This document shows positions 5,344-5,381 of a stretch of 5,381 nt of DNA, one piece after another. The DNA is taken from positions 1-5,381 of the forward strand of contig JAISXN010000070.1 of NCBI GenBank assembly GCA_031270525.1. The letters are read 5' to 3'. Source of the DNA: Candidatus Symbiothrix sp. Lineage in GTDB: Bacteria > Bacteroidota > Bacteroidia > Bacteroidales > Azobacteroidaceae. Each line of letters opens with the position of its first letter. The stretch's first letter is position 1. The position numbers and the translations under genes are program-made. The notes below the pieces were generated by a model that saw nothing but the letters and a program-made list of their open reading frames with translations, was not told the origin of the DNA and did not search any database.

Positions 5344-5381
5344 TTTAATAATGTTAAACATAGTTAAAAGTGCATTTTTTT
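5344..5381. other. AT-rich non-coding tail after rlmI
   Basis: These last 38 bases hold no coding signal. A small dyad ATGTT-A-AACAT (5351-5361) and two GTTAAA copies exactly 10 bp apart (5353 and 5363) are followed by a run of seven T at the edge. This could be a weak terminator for rlmI or the upstream control region of the next gene. The stem is too short and AT-rich to call either. Confidence 0.3.

Noticed and set aside
4702..5361. 219-codon minus-strand open frame
   Set aside because: It is antisense to the methyltransferase domain of rlmI and shows no recognisable motif or upstream promoter; a shadow of a well-supported gene.

Overview
The window looks like chromosomal DNA from a member of the Bacteroidetes, most likely Bacteroidales. 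Three things point there: two promoters of the Bacteroidetes primary-sigma type (TTTG/CTTG, 20 bp, TAnnTTTG), A-rich leaders without Shine-Dalgarno sequences, and proteins that closely resemble the Bacteroidales versions of IspH, FabG and the DUF5063 / 3'-5' exonuclease / rRNA methyltransferase set. It is mostly a housekeeping region; I see no phage, transposase, CRISPR array or defence genes.

Layout. The left part is read on the minus strand: an initiator tRNA-Met (742-814) with its own promoter, a 10-bp hairpin (707-734), then the isoprenoid gene ispH (683 down to the window edge; 227 codons visible, C-terminus missing). A divergent promoter region (815-940) separates this from everything to the right, which is on the plus strand. 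First come a TetR-family regulator (941-1543) and fabG (1555-2304), 11 nt apart and probably one transcript. An unusual pair of inverted heptamer arrays (2307-2397) follows. Then comes a compact block of four genes: an RluA-family pseudouridine synthase (2399-3064), a DUF5063 protein of unknown function (3071-3592), a DEDDy 3'-5' exonuclease (3599-4180, GTG start) and an RlmI-type 23S rRNA methyltransferase (4156-5343). Gaps are 6 nt, 6 nt, then a 25-nt overlap. The last 38 bases are AT-rich and non-coding. There is no gene-free stretch longer than 300 bases.

How the genes fit together. The left half is translation initiation plus isoprenoid precursor synthesis. TetR-FabG suggests local control of fatty acid elongation. 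The four-gene block has an RNA theme: two RNA-modifying enzymes flank a predicted nuclease and an uncharacterised protein. This makes DUF5063 a candidate partner in rRNA or tRNA maturation, which is inference from gene order only. The best leads for a second look are that block, the inverted heptamer arrays at the fabG/rluA-like junction, and the initiator tRNA whose anticodon stem has A29:U41 in place of the usual G29:C41.
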